64,000 nt of DNA from Gemmatimonadota bacterium (lineage in GTDB: Bacteria; Gemmatimonadota; Gemmatimonadetes; Gemmatimonadales; GWC2-71-9), in the NCBI GenBank assembly GCA_003222115.1, contig QHUL01000051.1, forward strand, positions 1-64,000, in the 5' to 3' direction. The notes beneath the pieces are model-generated. The model was not told where the DNA came from. It saw only the letters and a program-made list of their open reading frames with translations, and did not search any database. Position 1 is the first letter of the stretch; each line of letters begins with the position of its first letter. The position numbers and the translations under genes were made by a program. This document shows positions 50,362-58,105 of this stretch, in pieces.

Positions 50362-51610
50362 GCGCCTAATCTATCTGCTCCTGTTGCTGTCGCCGCAGAT
50401 CCTCCTGTATCTGTATCTGCGCGACCGGCTTCCCGACCCGGCGCGGCCGCGCCAGGCGCGCGGCGTGCGCGCCGGCCTCGCCCTCGTGTTCACGCTCTTC
50501 AACTCGCCGTGGCTGCTCGTGGCGCCGCGCCTGTTGTCCAGCAGTATGTGGGGCCTGGGGCGCATTCCCTACCTGGCGCCGTGGCTCGCGTGGCAGCTGC
50601 TCACCTGGATCTTCTGCGCGCTCGTGGCGGTCTACGTCCTCGGCAAGGGGGCGTGGTGGCTGGCGACAAAACTGCGTGGGGCGTGGGGAGTGGTACGTGG
50701 CGGTGCGCACCGCGCTTCCGGCCTGCACCGCGAGGTACCACTCCCCACTCCCCACGATGTCCTCTCACGCCGTCGCTTCCTCGCGCGGGCCGTGTACACC
50801 TACGCCGGCGCGGGGGCGGCCCTCTCGGGGTACGGGATCTGGAGCGCGTTCCGGCTCCCTGAGGTCACCCGCCGCACGCTGCTGTTCCGTGACCTGCCGG
50901 CCGGCCTCGAGGGGTTGCGCCTGCTGCACCTCTCCGACGTGCACGCCGGCATCCACATGGAGCGGGACCAGATGGAGGCGCTGATCGCGCAGGCGAATGC
51001 CCTCAAAGCCGACCTGATCGTCCAGACGGGCGACATGATCGACATCAATCCGGCCTACATCCCGGAGTACGTGCGCGCGTTCCGCGATCTTGCGGCGCCG
51101 CTCGGCGTCGTGACGGTGCTGGGCAACCACGATCGCTACACCGGCGAGCGCGAGGTCGTGCGCGGCGTGCGGGAAGCGGGGCAGGTGTTCGTGAAGAACG
51201 GTGCGCATGTGATCGAGCGGCACGGCGCCGTGCTGGCGCTGTTGGGCGTCGACGACCCGCGCAACTGGAAAATGGACGACCCGCAACCCGAAGACGTGCG
51301 GGCTGCGCTTGCCGCGGCACCGCCGCAGGCGTTCAAGATCCTGCTCGCGCACCGGCCCGGCGCCTGGGACACGGCGGCGCCGCTCGGCATTCCCCTGACC
51401 CTCGCCGGACACATCCACGGCGGTCAGTTCTACGTGCCGCTGCTCGGCTGGTCGGCGGGCCGGCTGATCACCAAATACGTGATGGGCCACTTCCAGCGGC
51501 AGGAGAGTCAGCTCTACGTCAGCCGCGGGATCGGCGTCGTGGGAGTGCCGATCCGCGTGTTCGTGCCCCCCGAGATAGAGCTCTTCGAGCTCAGGCGCCT
51601 AACCGCCTAG
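50354..51610 (+). CDS. Membrane-anchored metallophosphoesterase with embedded palindrome
   Basis: This 418-residue protein begins at GTG 50354 and has several hydrophobic helices before residue 105 and one after residue 140. A calcineurin-type phosphoesterase domain follows with LSDVHAGIH, GDMIDINP, GNHDR and AGHIHGGQF, as in YkuE/YaeI-like enzymes that act on membrane lipids. Residues 108-134 are encoded by a heptamer palindrome, forming an Arg/Pro-rich loop between helices that looks inserted. The 3' end overlaps the convergent TetR gene by 20 bases. Confidence 0.85.
   Translation: MVTRLIYLLLLLSPQILLYLYLRDRLPDPARPRQARGVRAGLALVFTLFNSPWLLVAPRLLSSSMWGLGRIPYLAPWLAWQLLTWIFCALVAVYVLGKGAWWLATKLRGAWGVVRGGAHRASGLHREVPLPTPHDVLSRRRFLARAVYTYAGAGAALSGYGIWSAFRLPEVTRRTLLFRDLPAGLEGLRLLHLSDVHAGIHMERDQMEALIAQANALKADLIVQTGDMIDINPAYIPEYVRAFRDLAAPLGVVTVLGNHDRYTGEREVVRGVREAGQVFVKNGAHVIERHGAVLALLGVDDPRNWKMDDPQPEDVRAALAAAPPQAFKILLAHRPGAWDTAAPLGIPLTLAGHIHGGQFYVPLLGWSAGRLITKYVMGHFQRQESQLYVSRGIGVVGVPIRVFVPPEIELFELRRLTA
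50676..50754. repeat. Heptamer palindrome inside a coding sequence (unit GTGGGGA)
   Basis: The arms 50676-50706 and 50724-50754 are complementary at 28 of 31 positions, with an 18-base loop. Built of GTGGGGA units, it lies wholly in the frame of the metallophosphoesterase and leaves that frame open. The last 22 bases of its right arm also occur exactly in the element at 61103. Confidence 0.85.
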
Positions 51611-52178
51611 TTTCCGCGATCGCATCCCACGCGCCATCCAGGGCCAGGGTCACCCCCGCGTGCGTCTCCGGCCACTCCTTCGCGGACACGCGATCGACCG
51701 CGAGCGAGACGATGCTGAGCCACACCGCCGCCCACACCTCCGCCGCGCCGGGCTTCACCGTGCCGTCCGCCTTCCCCTGAGCGATCAGGCTCTCCAATCC
51801 CAGCCGGAAGTCCCGAGCGGCCTTGCGGCTCTCGTCGTCGAGCAAGGCGTCGTGGCGCTGCAGCAAGAAGAGCCGCGCCACCGCGGGCTCGCGCGCCGCT
51901 CCCTGGACGAGCGCGCGGGCGAGCTCGGCGAGCTTTTCCCGCGGTCCCACCTGCAGCCCGTCCGTCTCCTTCACGAGCTTCCCGGCCCAGCGGGCCGCCC
52001 CGCGGTACAGCTCGTTCAGGAGGTGCTGTTTGCCGTCGAAGTGACGGTAGATGCTCCCTTCCGCCACGCCCGCCTTCTTCGCGATCAGCGGCGTCGTGGT
52101 GCCGTGGTATCCCTGCGTGGTGAAGAGCTCCAGCGCGGCGCGCACGAGGCGCTGGTGCGTGAGGTCGGCCTGGCTCAT
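51591..52178 (-). CDS. TetR-family transcriptional regulator
   Basis: The 195-residue protein has an N-terminal helix-turn-helix (ALELFTTQGYHGTTTPLIAKKAGVAEGSIYRHFDGKQHLLNE), the TetR signature for operator binding, and an all-helical C-terminal ligand domain. Start ATG 52178 gives the usual MSQADLTHQRLVRAAL. Its target is unknown. It is convergent with the phosphoesterase and divergent from the saccharopine-dehydrogenase-like gene, which it may regulate. Confidence 0.92.
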   Translation of the reverse strand: MSQADLTHQRLVRAALELFTTQGYHGTTTPLIAKKAGVAEGSIYRHFDGKQHLLNELYRGAARWAGKLVKETDGLQVGPREKLAELARALVQGAAREPAVARLFLLQRHDALLDDESRKAARDFRLGLESLIAQGKADGTVKPGAAEVWAAVWLSIVSLAVDRVSAKEWPETHAGVTLALDGAWDAIAETRRLGA

Positions 52179-52291
52179 CGGCCGCGAATCTAATGTGCCG
52201 GCTGGGGCCGCGCCGGGGTTCCTCCCGGTTCCTCCCCTCACTAGCTTTCCCGCCGCTCGCCGTCGTCGGCGCCGCCGGAGGCTCGTTCGCA

Positions 52292-53428
52292 ATGCGAATG
52301 CTGGTGTTGGGCTCGGGGTTGCAGGGATCCGCCTGCGCGTACGATCTGCTGCAGCAGCGCGAGGTGGAAAAGGTCACGCTGGCTGATCTGCGGCCGGAGC
52401 GCCTGCCCGCCTTCCTCAGGCCGCTCGTGGGGAAGCGCTTGGCCGTCGTCAAGCTCGACGTGCAGGACGGCGCCGCTCTGCGCGCGGCGCTCCACGGGCA
52501 CGACGCGGTGCTCAGCGCTCTGCCGTATTACTTCAACCTCGAGGTCGCGCGAGCCGCGGTCGAGGTCGGCCTGCACTGCGCCGACCTCGGCGGCAACACG
52601 GAGATCGTCTTCAACCAGAAGAAGCTCGACCGGGAAGCGTGCGCCCGGAACGTCTCCGTGATCCCCGATTGCGGGCTCGCGCCCGGCATGGTGAACGTCC
52701 TGGCGGCCGAGGGGATCCGGCGCGTCGGCGACGCGGAGACCGTGAAGATCTGCGTCGGAGGGCTGCCACAGCACCCCGAGCCGCCGCTCAACTACCAGAT
52801 CGTGTACTCCCTGGAAGGGGCGCTCGACTACTACACGACGCCGTCCTGGGTGCTGCGGAGCGGCAAGCCGACGCGCGTCGAGGCGCTGTCGGACGTCGAG
52901 CCCGTGATGTTTCCGCCGCCGGTGGGCGAGCTCGAGGCCTTCCACACGGGCGGCGGCATCTCGACGCTCCCCTGGGCGTACGAGGGCAAGGTCCGGACGA
53001 TGGAATACAAGACGCTCCGCTATCCAGGCCACGTGGCCGTGATGCGGGCGGTCCGCGACCTCGGGCTCCTCGACCTGACGCCGGTGAAGGTGAGAGGCAG
53101 GGAGATCGTGCCGCGCGACGCGTTCATCGCCACGGTCTCGCCCAAGCTGACCAAGCCCGACGGCCGCGATCTGGTCGCCTTGCGGGTGGAGGTGCGTGGC
53201 GGCAACGGGCGCAGCGCGACGTGGCAGCTGCTGGACTACTACGATGAGGCCCGCGGCATCAGCGGGATGATGCGCACCACCGGCTATTCGCTGTCCATCA
53301 CGGGGTTGATGCAGGTGGACGGCCGCATTTCCGCCCGGGGCGTGCGCACACCCGACGAGGCGGTGCCGTATGCGGAGTACGTCGGGGAGCTGGGGAAGCG
53401 GGGGGTGGAGATTCGGGAGATTCAATAG
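52292..53428 (+). CDS. Saccharopine dehydrogenase-family protein
   Basis: This 378-residue protein has the N-terminal NAD(P)-binding motif MRMLVLGSGLQGSACAYDLL and the family segments SALPYYFNLEVARAAVEVG and PDCGLAPGMVNVLA. It resembles lysine 6-dehydrogenase or saccharopine reductase enzymes, which act on the epsilon-amino group or imine of lysine derivatives. A GGAG site precedes ATG 52292 by about 10 bases. No other lysine genes lie beside it; the KamA cassette is 38 kb away. A palindrome covers its stop. Confidence 0.85.
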   Translation: MRMLVLGSGLQGSACAYDLLQQREVEKVTLADLRPERLPAFLRPLVGKRLAVVKLDVQDGAALRAALHGHDAVLSALPYYFNLEVARAAVEVGLHCADLGGNTEIVFNQKKLDREACARNVSVIPDCGLAPGMVNVLAAEGIRRVGDAETVKICVGGLPQHPEPPLNYQIVYSLEGALDYYTTPSWVLRSGKPTRVEALSDVEPVMFPPPVGELEAFHTGGGISTLPWAYEGKVRTMEYKTLRYPGHVAVMRAVRDLGLLDLTPVKVRGREIVPRDAFIATVSPKLTKPDGRDLVALRVEVRGGNGRSATWQLLDYYDEARGISGMMRTTGYSLSITGLMQVDGRISARGVRTPDEAVPYAEYVGELGKRGVEIREIQ

Positions 53429-53494
53429 AGACATCAGACGTCAGACGTCAGACGGCGCGCTTCTGAGATCTGATGACTGACGTCTGACGTCTCA
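53427..53494. repeat. Heptamer palindrome (unit CAGACGT) between convergent genes
   Basis: Left arm 53427-53460 with CAGACGT, CAGACGT, CAGACGG; right arm 53461-53494 with the complementary GACTGACGTCTGACGTCTCA. It starts in the stop codon of the saccharopine-dehydrogenase-like gene and ends at the stop of the convergent barrel gene, where it could serve as a two-way terminator. Confidence 0.82.
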
Positions 53495-54472
53495 ATAGCT
53501 CCAGCTCGTCCCGAAGAGCAGCTGTCCGCCCTCGCTGCCCCGGCCGTAGCCCACGACGAGGAGCGAGTTGCGGAGGAAGCGGAGGGCGAGCTCGCCGCCG
53601 CCGCTCCGGTGCAGCCCCGTGGTCGTCAGGCGCCAGCGCTCCCCGGCGTCGAATACCCTCCCCACGTCGTAGAACGCCACCAGCTTGAGCTCGAGGATGC
53701 TCGGCGCCCACAGCACGGCGTACCGGGCCTCGATTCCGCCCAGCAGCTTGCCGCGTCCCGCGAAGCGCGCGTCGTAGAAGCCGCGGAGCGAGCGGTACCC
53801 GCCCACCGCGGTGAAGGGGCGGTCGCTCGCTTCCATCGCGAGCTGGGCCGCGAGCGGCGGAGTGCCGCCCGTCCCCTCGCCGGCGAGACGCGCGGCGAGG
53901 ACGAGCCGCTCCAGGGGGTGCACCGCGACGCGGGCGTGTGCCGTGGTGCGCGTGTAGCCGGTCCCGCTCGCGAACAGGGCCTCGAGGAACAGGCCGCGGT
54001 GCGGGTCGATCTCGTGGTCGCGGGTGTCGAGCACGATCCCGACGCGTGCGACCTTGTCCGTGAACGGCACCGTCGCCGGATCGACGACGCCGGATGCGAG
54101 ATCGCGCCGGAAGATGTTGTCGCCGGGAAGCGCCCGGAAGTCGGTCCGCACGACCGCGGCGCCCGCGAGCAGGCGCACGGGGCCCACGATGCGCCGCTGG
54201 ATCGTGAGGCGCGCCCCCGTGCGCGTGCGGCTCACCTGGTAGAAATGGCTCCCCCCTGCCGCGCTGTCGGCGAAGTAGCGCGTGTCGTTGCCCAGGCCGT
54301 AGAAGCCCAGGCGATTGTCGCGCGCGGCCGTGAGCGTCAGGCCGGCGCGCCATCCCTCCCACCAGGCGGGGGCTTCCGCGTCGGCGACCAGGGCCCAGCT
54401 GCCCCGCGTGCTCGCCGAGGCGTGGAAGTTGAGCGCGGCGAGATTCGGCTCGGGCCGCTCGACGAATCCCAC
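53492..54472 (-). CDS. Outer-membrane beta-barrel protein (Omp85/surface-antigen C-terminal type)
   Basis: The frame from GTG 54472 encodes 326 residues of strand-rich sequence with features of Omp85 barrels: VGIVLDTRDHEIDPHRGLFLEALF, GGYRSLRGFYDARFAGRGKLLGGIE and a C-terminal strand ending FGTSWSY. The protein probably starts further upstream. In frame, codons 54628 to 54473 encode a convincing signal peptide (VARAPLVGLALLAGAAGPLAAQ) and mature start, but the first codon (GTC at 54628) is not a standard start. Either translation begins at a rare codon or one base is altered. The C-terminus converges with a palindrome at 53427. Confidence 0.78.
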   Translation of the reverse strand: MGFVERPEPNLAALNFHASASTRGSWALVADAEAPAWWEGWRAGLTLTAARDNRLGFYGLGNDTRYFADSAAGGSHFYQVSRTRTGARLTIQRRIVGPVRLLAGAAVVRTDFRALPGDNIFRRDLASGVVDPATVPFTDKVARVGIVLDTRDHEIDPHRGLFLEALFASGTGYTRTTAHARVAVHPLERLVLAARLAGEGTGGTPPLAAQLAMEASDRPFTAVGGYRSLRGFYDARFAGRGKLLGGIEARYAVLWAPSILELKLVAFYDVGRVFDAGERWRLTTTGLHRSGGGELALRFLRNSLLVVGYGRGSEGGQLLFGTSWSY

Positions 54473-54629
54473 GGGGCTGTAGCGGCCGTAGTGGAACGCG
54501 GCCCAGAGACCGTCGATCGTGCTGTAGTAGGCGTAGGGATAGAGATTCTGGCGCCAGAAGCGCTGCGCCGCGAGCGGACCCGCGGCGCCCGCCAGCAGCG
54601 CCAGGCCGACGAGCGGCGCGCGCGCGACG

Positions 54630-55697
54630 CTAGCGCGACGCCGCGCGCTCGTAGAGATAGGCCGTGTCCATCAGCTTCGCCGCGGTGCCGTCATGCACGG
54701 CGAAGCGCCCGGGGACGAACGACGCGGCGCCGAACTCGCCCCGCTTGTTCACCGCGTAAAACTTGAGGTCGAACTTGGGTCGGCCGCGCTCATCCAGCAG
54801 CCGGGGCTCCGTCAGCTTCGCCACCCGCTTCAGCGTCTCGAGGCAGGCGTCCGTGGGCTTCATGCCGCGCCGCATGTGCTCCACCGTGAGGAACCCGCCG
54901 CACACCTTGATGTTCGACTCGCCCCGACCGGTCGAGCCCGCGGCGCCGATCTCGTTGTCCGTGTACTCGCCGGCGCCGATGATGGGGCTGTCCCCCACGC
55001 GGCCCGGGATCTTGAACGCGAGCCCGCTCGTGGTCGTCACGGACGAGATGTCGCCCTGCGGCGTCACCGCGTCGCAGTTGATCGTCCCCGTCGGACGCAC
55101 GCTCATGTGCTCCCCCTCGGGAACATCGAGGTAGTCGTCGTCCGGATTGAGGTTGGCGCGCCAGCGCAGCCACACCTCGCGGGCGTGCTCGGTCAGCAGG
55201 TCTTCCTCCTTGAATCCGTACTGCAGGGCGAAGCGCTTCGCTCCTTCGCCCACCAGGAAGATATGGTTCGTGTACTTGAGCACGAGCTTCGCCACCTCCG
55301 AGGGTGTCTTGATACCCTCGAGCGCGCCCACGGCCCCGGCGCGCTTCGTCGGGCCGTGCATGCAGGAGGCGTCGAGCTGCACCACGCCGTCCGCGTTGGG
55401 GAGGCCGCCGTAGCCCACCGAATCGTCGTTGGGGTCGAGCTCCTGGATCTTCACCCCCTCGATGACCGCATCGAGGCTGTCCGCGCCCTGCATCAGGAGG
55501 TCAAAGGCCCGCTGCACGGCGCGCAGCCCGTTCGCGCTCGAGACGACCACGGGCTTCGCTGCCCAGCGACTGGGGGGCGGGGGCGGGGGCGGGAGCGGGC
55601 GCGGGCGCATCGGGTGTGGGATGTCCCGGGCGGCGGCGGCGGCGATGCCGACCGCGGTCGATGCCAGGAACTCTCGGCGCGACTGGATTCCGAGCAT
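54630..55697 (-). CDS. Glycosylasparaginase-like N-terminal nucleophile hydrolase
   Basis: This 355-residue protein has a Tat-type signal (SRREFLAST) and the N4-(beta-N-acetylglucosaminyl)-L-asparaginase fold: GDISSVTTTSG, then IPGRVGDSPIIGAG, then GSTGRGESNIKVCGGF. The nucleophile Thr is kept in TGTINCDAV; the usual HDT before the cleavage site is GT here, a variant I believe occurs in relatives. Such enzymes mature by self-cleavage and hydrolyse asparagine-linked amides or isoaspartyl peptides outside the cytoplasm. ATG 55697 is the start. Its stop is 1 base from the GTC codon of the barrel gene. Confidence 0.87.
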   Translation of the reverse strand: MLGIQSRREFLASTAVGIAAAAARDIPHPMRPRPLPPPPPPPSRWAAKPVVVSSANGLRAVQRAFDLLMQGADSLDAVIEGVKIQELDPNDDSVGYGGLPNADGVVQLDASCMHGPTKRAGAVGALEGIKTPSEVAKLVLKYTNHIFLVGEGAKRFALQYGFKEEDLLTEHAREVWLRWRANLNPDDDYLDVPEGEHMSVRPTGTINCDAVTPQGDISSVTTTSGLAFKIPGRVGDSPIIGAGEYTDNEIGAAGSTGRGESNIKVCGGFLTVEHMRRGMKPTDACLETLKRVAKLTEPRLLDERGRPKFDLKFYAVNKRGEFGAASFVPGRFAVHDGTAAKLMDTAYLYERAASR

Positions 55698-55793
55698 CTG
55701 TGACCTCGACTGAGGAGAGAGGTGGTACGTTTTAGCCGCCGCGGTGGCGGCTGTCAACTTGCTCCGGCCCCGGCGGCATTCTACGTTCCCGCC

Positions 55794-56255
55794 GTGGACG
55801 AGTACGAGCCGCCGAGCCCGCGAGCCGTGGTCCGAGGGATCCTCGGCGTGGCGATGGTCGGCGCCGCGCTGGCCGTCGTGGTGAGCTTCTTCGCCACCGG
55901 CGCGGTGGCCTGGAAGGCTGTGGCCCTGCTCGCCGCCCTCTGGGGCGCGTGGGGGTTTTTGGGCGGCCTCTTCGACCTCATCGTCGCTCCGTTGGGCCGC
56001 TTTCTCGGGAACGCGCTCGGCGGCGGGGAGCCCCCGCCGCCGAGCGACACCGGGCTCGCGCAGGAGACGGCGATGCTGGAGCGCCTGCTCGCGGGGGGCG
56101 GCCTGGAGCGGCACCGCGAGATCCTCGTCGGCGTACGCCTGGCGGAGATTTATCGCCTGCACCAGCGGGACGCCGCGAAGGCCGAAGCGCTGATCGCGCG
56201 GCTCGAGGGCAAGTATCCCGCTGCCCCGGAGCTCAAGTATGCCCGGCTCCGTTGA
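55794..56255 (+). CDS. Small membrane protein with helical tail, unknown function
   Basis: This 153-residue protein has two hydrophobic helices (GILGVAMVGAALAVVVSFFATG and AVALLAALWGAWGFLGGLF) and a C-terminal helical region (HREILVGVRLAEIYRLHQRDAAKAEALIARLEGKYP) that reads like one tetratricopeptide-type helix pair. GTG 55794 is chosen because upstream in-frame sequence is low in hydrophobicity and a TATTCT-like box (about 55778-55783) precedes it. It overlaps the glycosyltransferase by 17 bases. I recognise no family. Confidence 0.68.
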   Translation: MDEYEPPSPRAVVRGILGVAMVGAALAVVVSFFATGAVAWKAVALLAALWGAWGFLGGLFDLIVAPLGRFLGNALGGGEPPPPSDTGLAQETAMLERLLAGGGLERHREILVGVRLAEIYRLHQRDAAKAEALIARLEGKYPAAPELKYARLR

Positions 56256-56961
56256 GCTCTCGCTCGTGATCCCCGTCTACAACGAGCGCGACAACCTGGC
56301 CCCACTCCTCGAAGAGATCGCGGTGGCGTTGCGAGGCGCGTCCTACGAAGTGGTCGCGGTGGATGACGGCTCGACCGACGGCTCGCTTCCCGAGCTCAAG
56401 CGCCTGCGGGCCGCGCATCCCGAGCTGCGCGTCGTCGCGTTCGAGCGGAACGCGGGACAGACGGCGGCCTTCGCTGCGGGCTTTCGCGCGGCGCGCGGAG
56501 CCGTCCTCGTCACCCTCGACGCGGACCTCCAGAACGACCCCGCGGACATCCCGGCGCTCGTGGCCGCGCTCGGGGACGGCGGCACCAGCGCGGTCGCGGG
56601 CTACCGCGTCGAGCGGCGCGACACGGCGTGGAAGCGGTTGCAGAGCCGGATCGCGAACGGCGTGCGCAACTGGCTGAACGGCGAGAGCATCCGTGACACG
56701 GGCTGCTCCCTCAAGGCGTTCCGCGCCGACGCCGTGCGTGGGCTGCCCCTCTTCAACGGCATGCACCGCTTCCTGCCCACGCTCGTCAGGATGCACGGCG
56801 GGAGGGTGGCCGAGCTGCCGGTCCGCCACCGCCCCCGGCGCTCCGGCCGCACCAAGTACGGGATGTGGAACCGCGCCTGGCGCGCGCTCGTGGACGCGTT
56901 CGCCGTCCGCTGGATGCAGCGCCGCGCGCTCAAGTACCGCGTGACCGAGGAATGGCCCTGA
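56239..56961 (+). CDS. Family 2 glycosyltransferase, dolichol/undecaprenyl-phosphate mannosyltransferase-like
   Basis: This 240-residue GT2 enzyme has VIPVYNERDNLAPLLEEI, VDDGSTDGSLPELKRL, the metal-binding LDADLQNDPADIPAL and RDTGCSLKAFR. The layout matches DPM1/ArnC enzymes that move a sugar from a nucleotide donor to a polyprenyl phosphate. There is no C-terminal membrane pair as in GtrB. It starts at ATG 56239 inside the previous gene and its stop overlaps the next ATG (TGATG), so it is coupled to both neighbours. Confidence 0.9.
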   Translation: MPGSVELSLVIPVYNERDNLAPLLEEIAVALRGASYEVVAVDDGSTDGSLPELKRLRAAHPELRVVAFERNAGQTAAFAAGFRAARGAVLVTLDADLQNDPADIPALVAALGDGGTSAVAGYRVERRDTAWKRLQSRIANGVRNWLNGESIRDTGCSLKAFRADAVRGLPLFNGMHRFLPTLVRMHGGRVAELPVRHRPRRSGRTKYGMWNRAWRALVDAFAVRWMQRRALKYRVTEEWP

Positions 56962-58025
56962 TGCCCCCCCCCCGCAAGCCGCGTCTCGATCCGTCGATCT
57001 TCAACCTGCCTGTCGAGAAGATGAAGACGGGCTACTACTCGGATAAATACTTCGTCCGGGCGCGCGACCTCCTGCTCAAGGACAAGCACCGCCCCTGCGT
57101 GACGATGCAGGTCTTCGGCAAGGCGCACGCCTACCTCGGCGGCAGCGACGAGGCGATCGCGATCCTGAAGCTGTGCAGTGAGAGGTGGGAGGAGCTGCAG
57201 GTCTCCGCCCTGTACGACGGGGATGAGATCGCGCCCTGGGAGACCGTGCTCCTCATCGAAGGGCCGTACGACGCGTTCGCGAACCTCGAGACGCTCTACC
57301 TCGGCGTGCTGGCGCGCCGCACCAAGGTCGGTACCAACACCCACCGCGTGGTGGAAGCGGCGAAGCCGAAGCAGGTGATGTTCTTTCCCGCCCGCCACGA
57401 CCACTGGCTGGTGCAGACCGGAGACGGCTACGCCGCGCACATCGCCGGCGCCATCGGCGTCTCGACCGACGCCCAGGCCTCCTGGTGGGGCTCGGAGGGA
57501 ATCGGCACCGTGCCCCACGCCCTCATCGCGGCCTACCGGGGCGACACGGTGCTCGCCTCGCAGAAGTTCGCCGAGCACATGCCCGACAGCATGCGCCTGA
57601 TCACGCTCGTCGATTTCGAGAACGACTGCGTCGGCACCTCTCTCAAGGTGGCGCGCGCCCTCGGCCAGCGCCTGTACGGCGTGCGGATCGACACCTCCGA
57701 GACGCTTGTGGACAGGTCGGTGATCCCGCAGATGGGGACGTTCAAGCCGACCGGCGTCAACCCGCGGCTCGTCTGGAACGTGCGCGAGGCGCTCGACCGC
57801 GAAGGCTTCAAGCACGTGAAAATCGTCGTGTCGGGCGGCTTCAACGTCGAGAAGATCCGCCAGTTCGAAGAGCAGGAGGTGCCCGTGGACATGTACGGCG
57901 TGGGATCGAGCCTGTTCCAGGGCCGCTTCGACTTCACCGCCGACGTGGTGCGCGTGGAAGGCAAGCCGTGCGGCAAGGTGGGGCGGGCGTACCGGCCCAA
58001 CCCGCGGCTCGAACGGGTGGAGTGA
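56961..58025 (+). CDS. Nicotinate phosphoribosyltransferase
   Basis: The 354-residue protein converts nicotinate and PRPP to nicotinate mononucleotide (Preiss-Handler pathway). Visible landmarks are GYYSDKYFVRARDLL at the N-terminus, VMFFPARHDHW and DFENDCVGTSLKVARALG. VDRSVIPQMGTFKPTGVNPRL precedes the phosphate site, and VVSGGFNVEKIRQFEEQ and YGVGSSLFQGRFDFTAD follow. I chose ATG 56961, which overlaps the upstream stop (TGATG). The nicotinamidase-like gene at 61784 could supply nicotinate from nicotinamide, so both steps of NAD salvage may be in this window. Confidence 0.9.
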   Translation: MPPPRKPRLDPSIFNLPVEKMKTGYYSDKYFVRARDLLLKDKHRPCVTMQVFGKAHAYLGGSDEAIAILKLCSERWEELQVSALYDGDEIAPWETVLLIEGPYDAFANLETLYLGVLARRTKVGTNTHRVVEAAKPKQVMFFPARHDHWLVQTGDGYAAHIAGAIGVSTDAQASWWGSEGIGTVPHALIAAYRGDTVLASQKFAEHMPDSMRLITLVDFENDCVGTSLKVARALGQRLYGVRIDTSETLVDRSVIPQMGTFKPTGVNPRLVWNVREALDREGFKHVKIVVSGGFNVEKIRQFEEQEVPVDMYGVGSSLFQGRFDFTADVVRVEGKPCGKVGRAYRPNPRLERVE

Positions 58026-58071
58026 CCGCTTAGCCCTTGCAGCGGCGGCCCTTGCATTCCCACCGGGGCTG

Positions 58072-58079
58072 CATATTTT
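58072..58079 (+). promoter_or_regulatory. -10 region of argC (GCATATTTTT)
   Basis: TATTTT (58074-58079) lies 9 bases upstream of ATG 58089. A weak TTGCAT (58052-58057) is 16 bases upstream of it. The start site would be about 58085-58087, so the argC mRNA is nearly leaderless. Confidence 0.5.
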
Positions 58080-58087
58080 TCCGGTGC

Positions 58088-58105
58088 AATGAATAATAAT
58101 GCAAA
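58088..58105 (+). promoter_or_regulatory. ARG-box-like ArgR operator overlapping the argC start codon
   Basis: The 18-base sequence AATGAATAATAATGCAAA matches the AhrC/ArgR ARG-box consensus CATGAATAAAAATTCAAG at 14 of 18 positions. It spans the ATG and the codons for Asn-Asn-Asn-Ala, an A/T-rich N-terminus that is out of character for this GC-rich genome. ArgR bound here would block the -10 region and start site. Confidence 0.6.
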
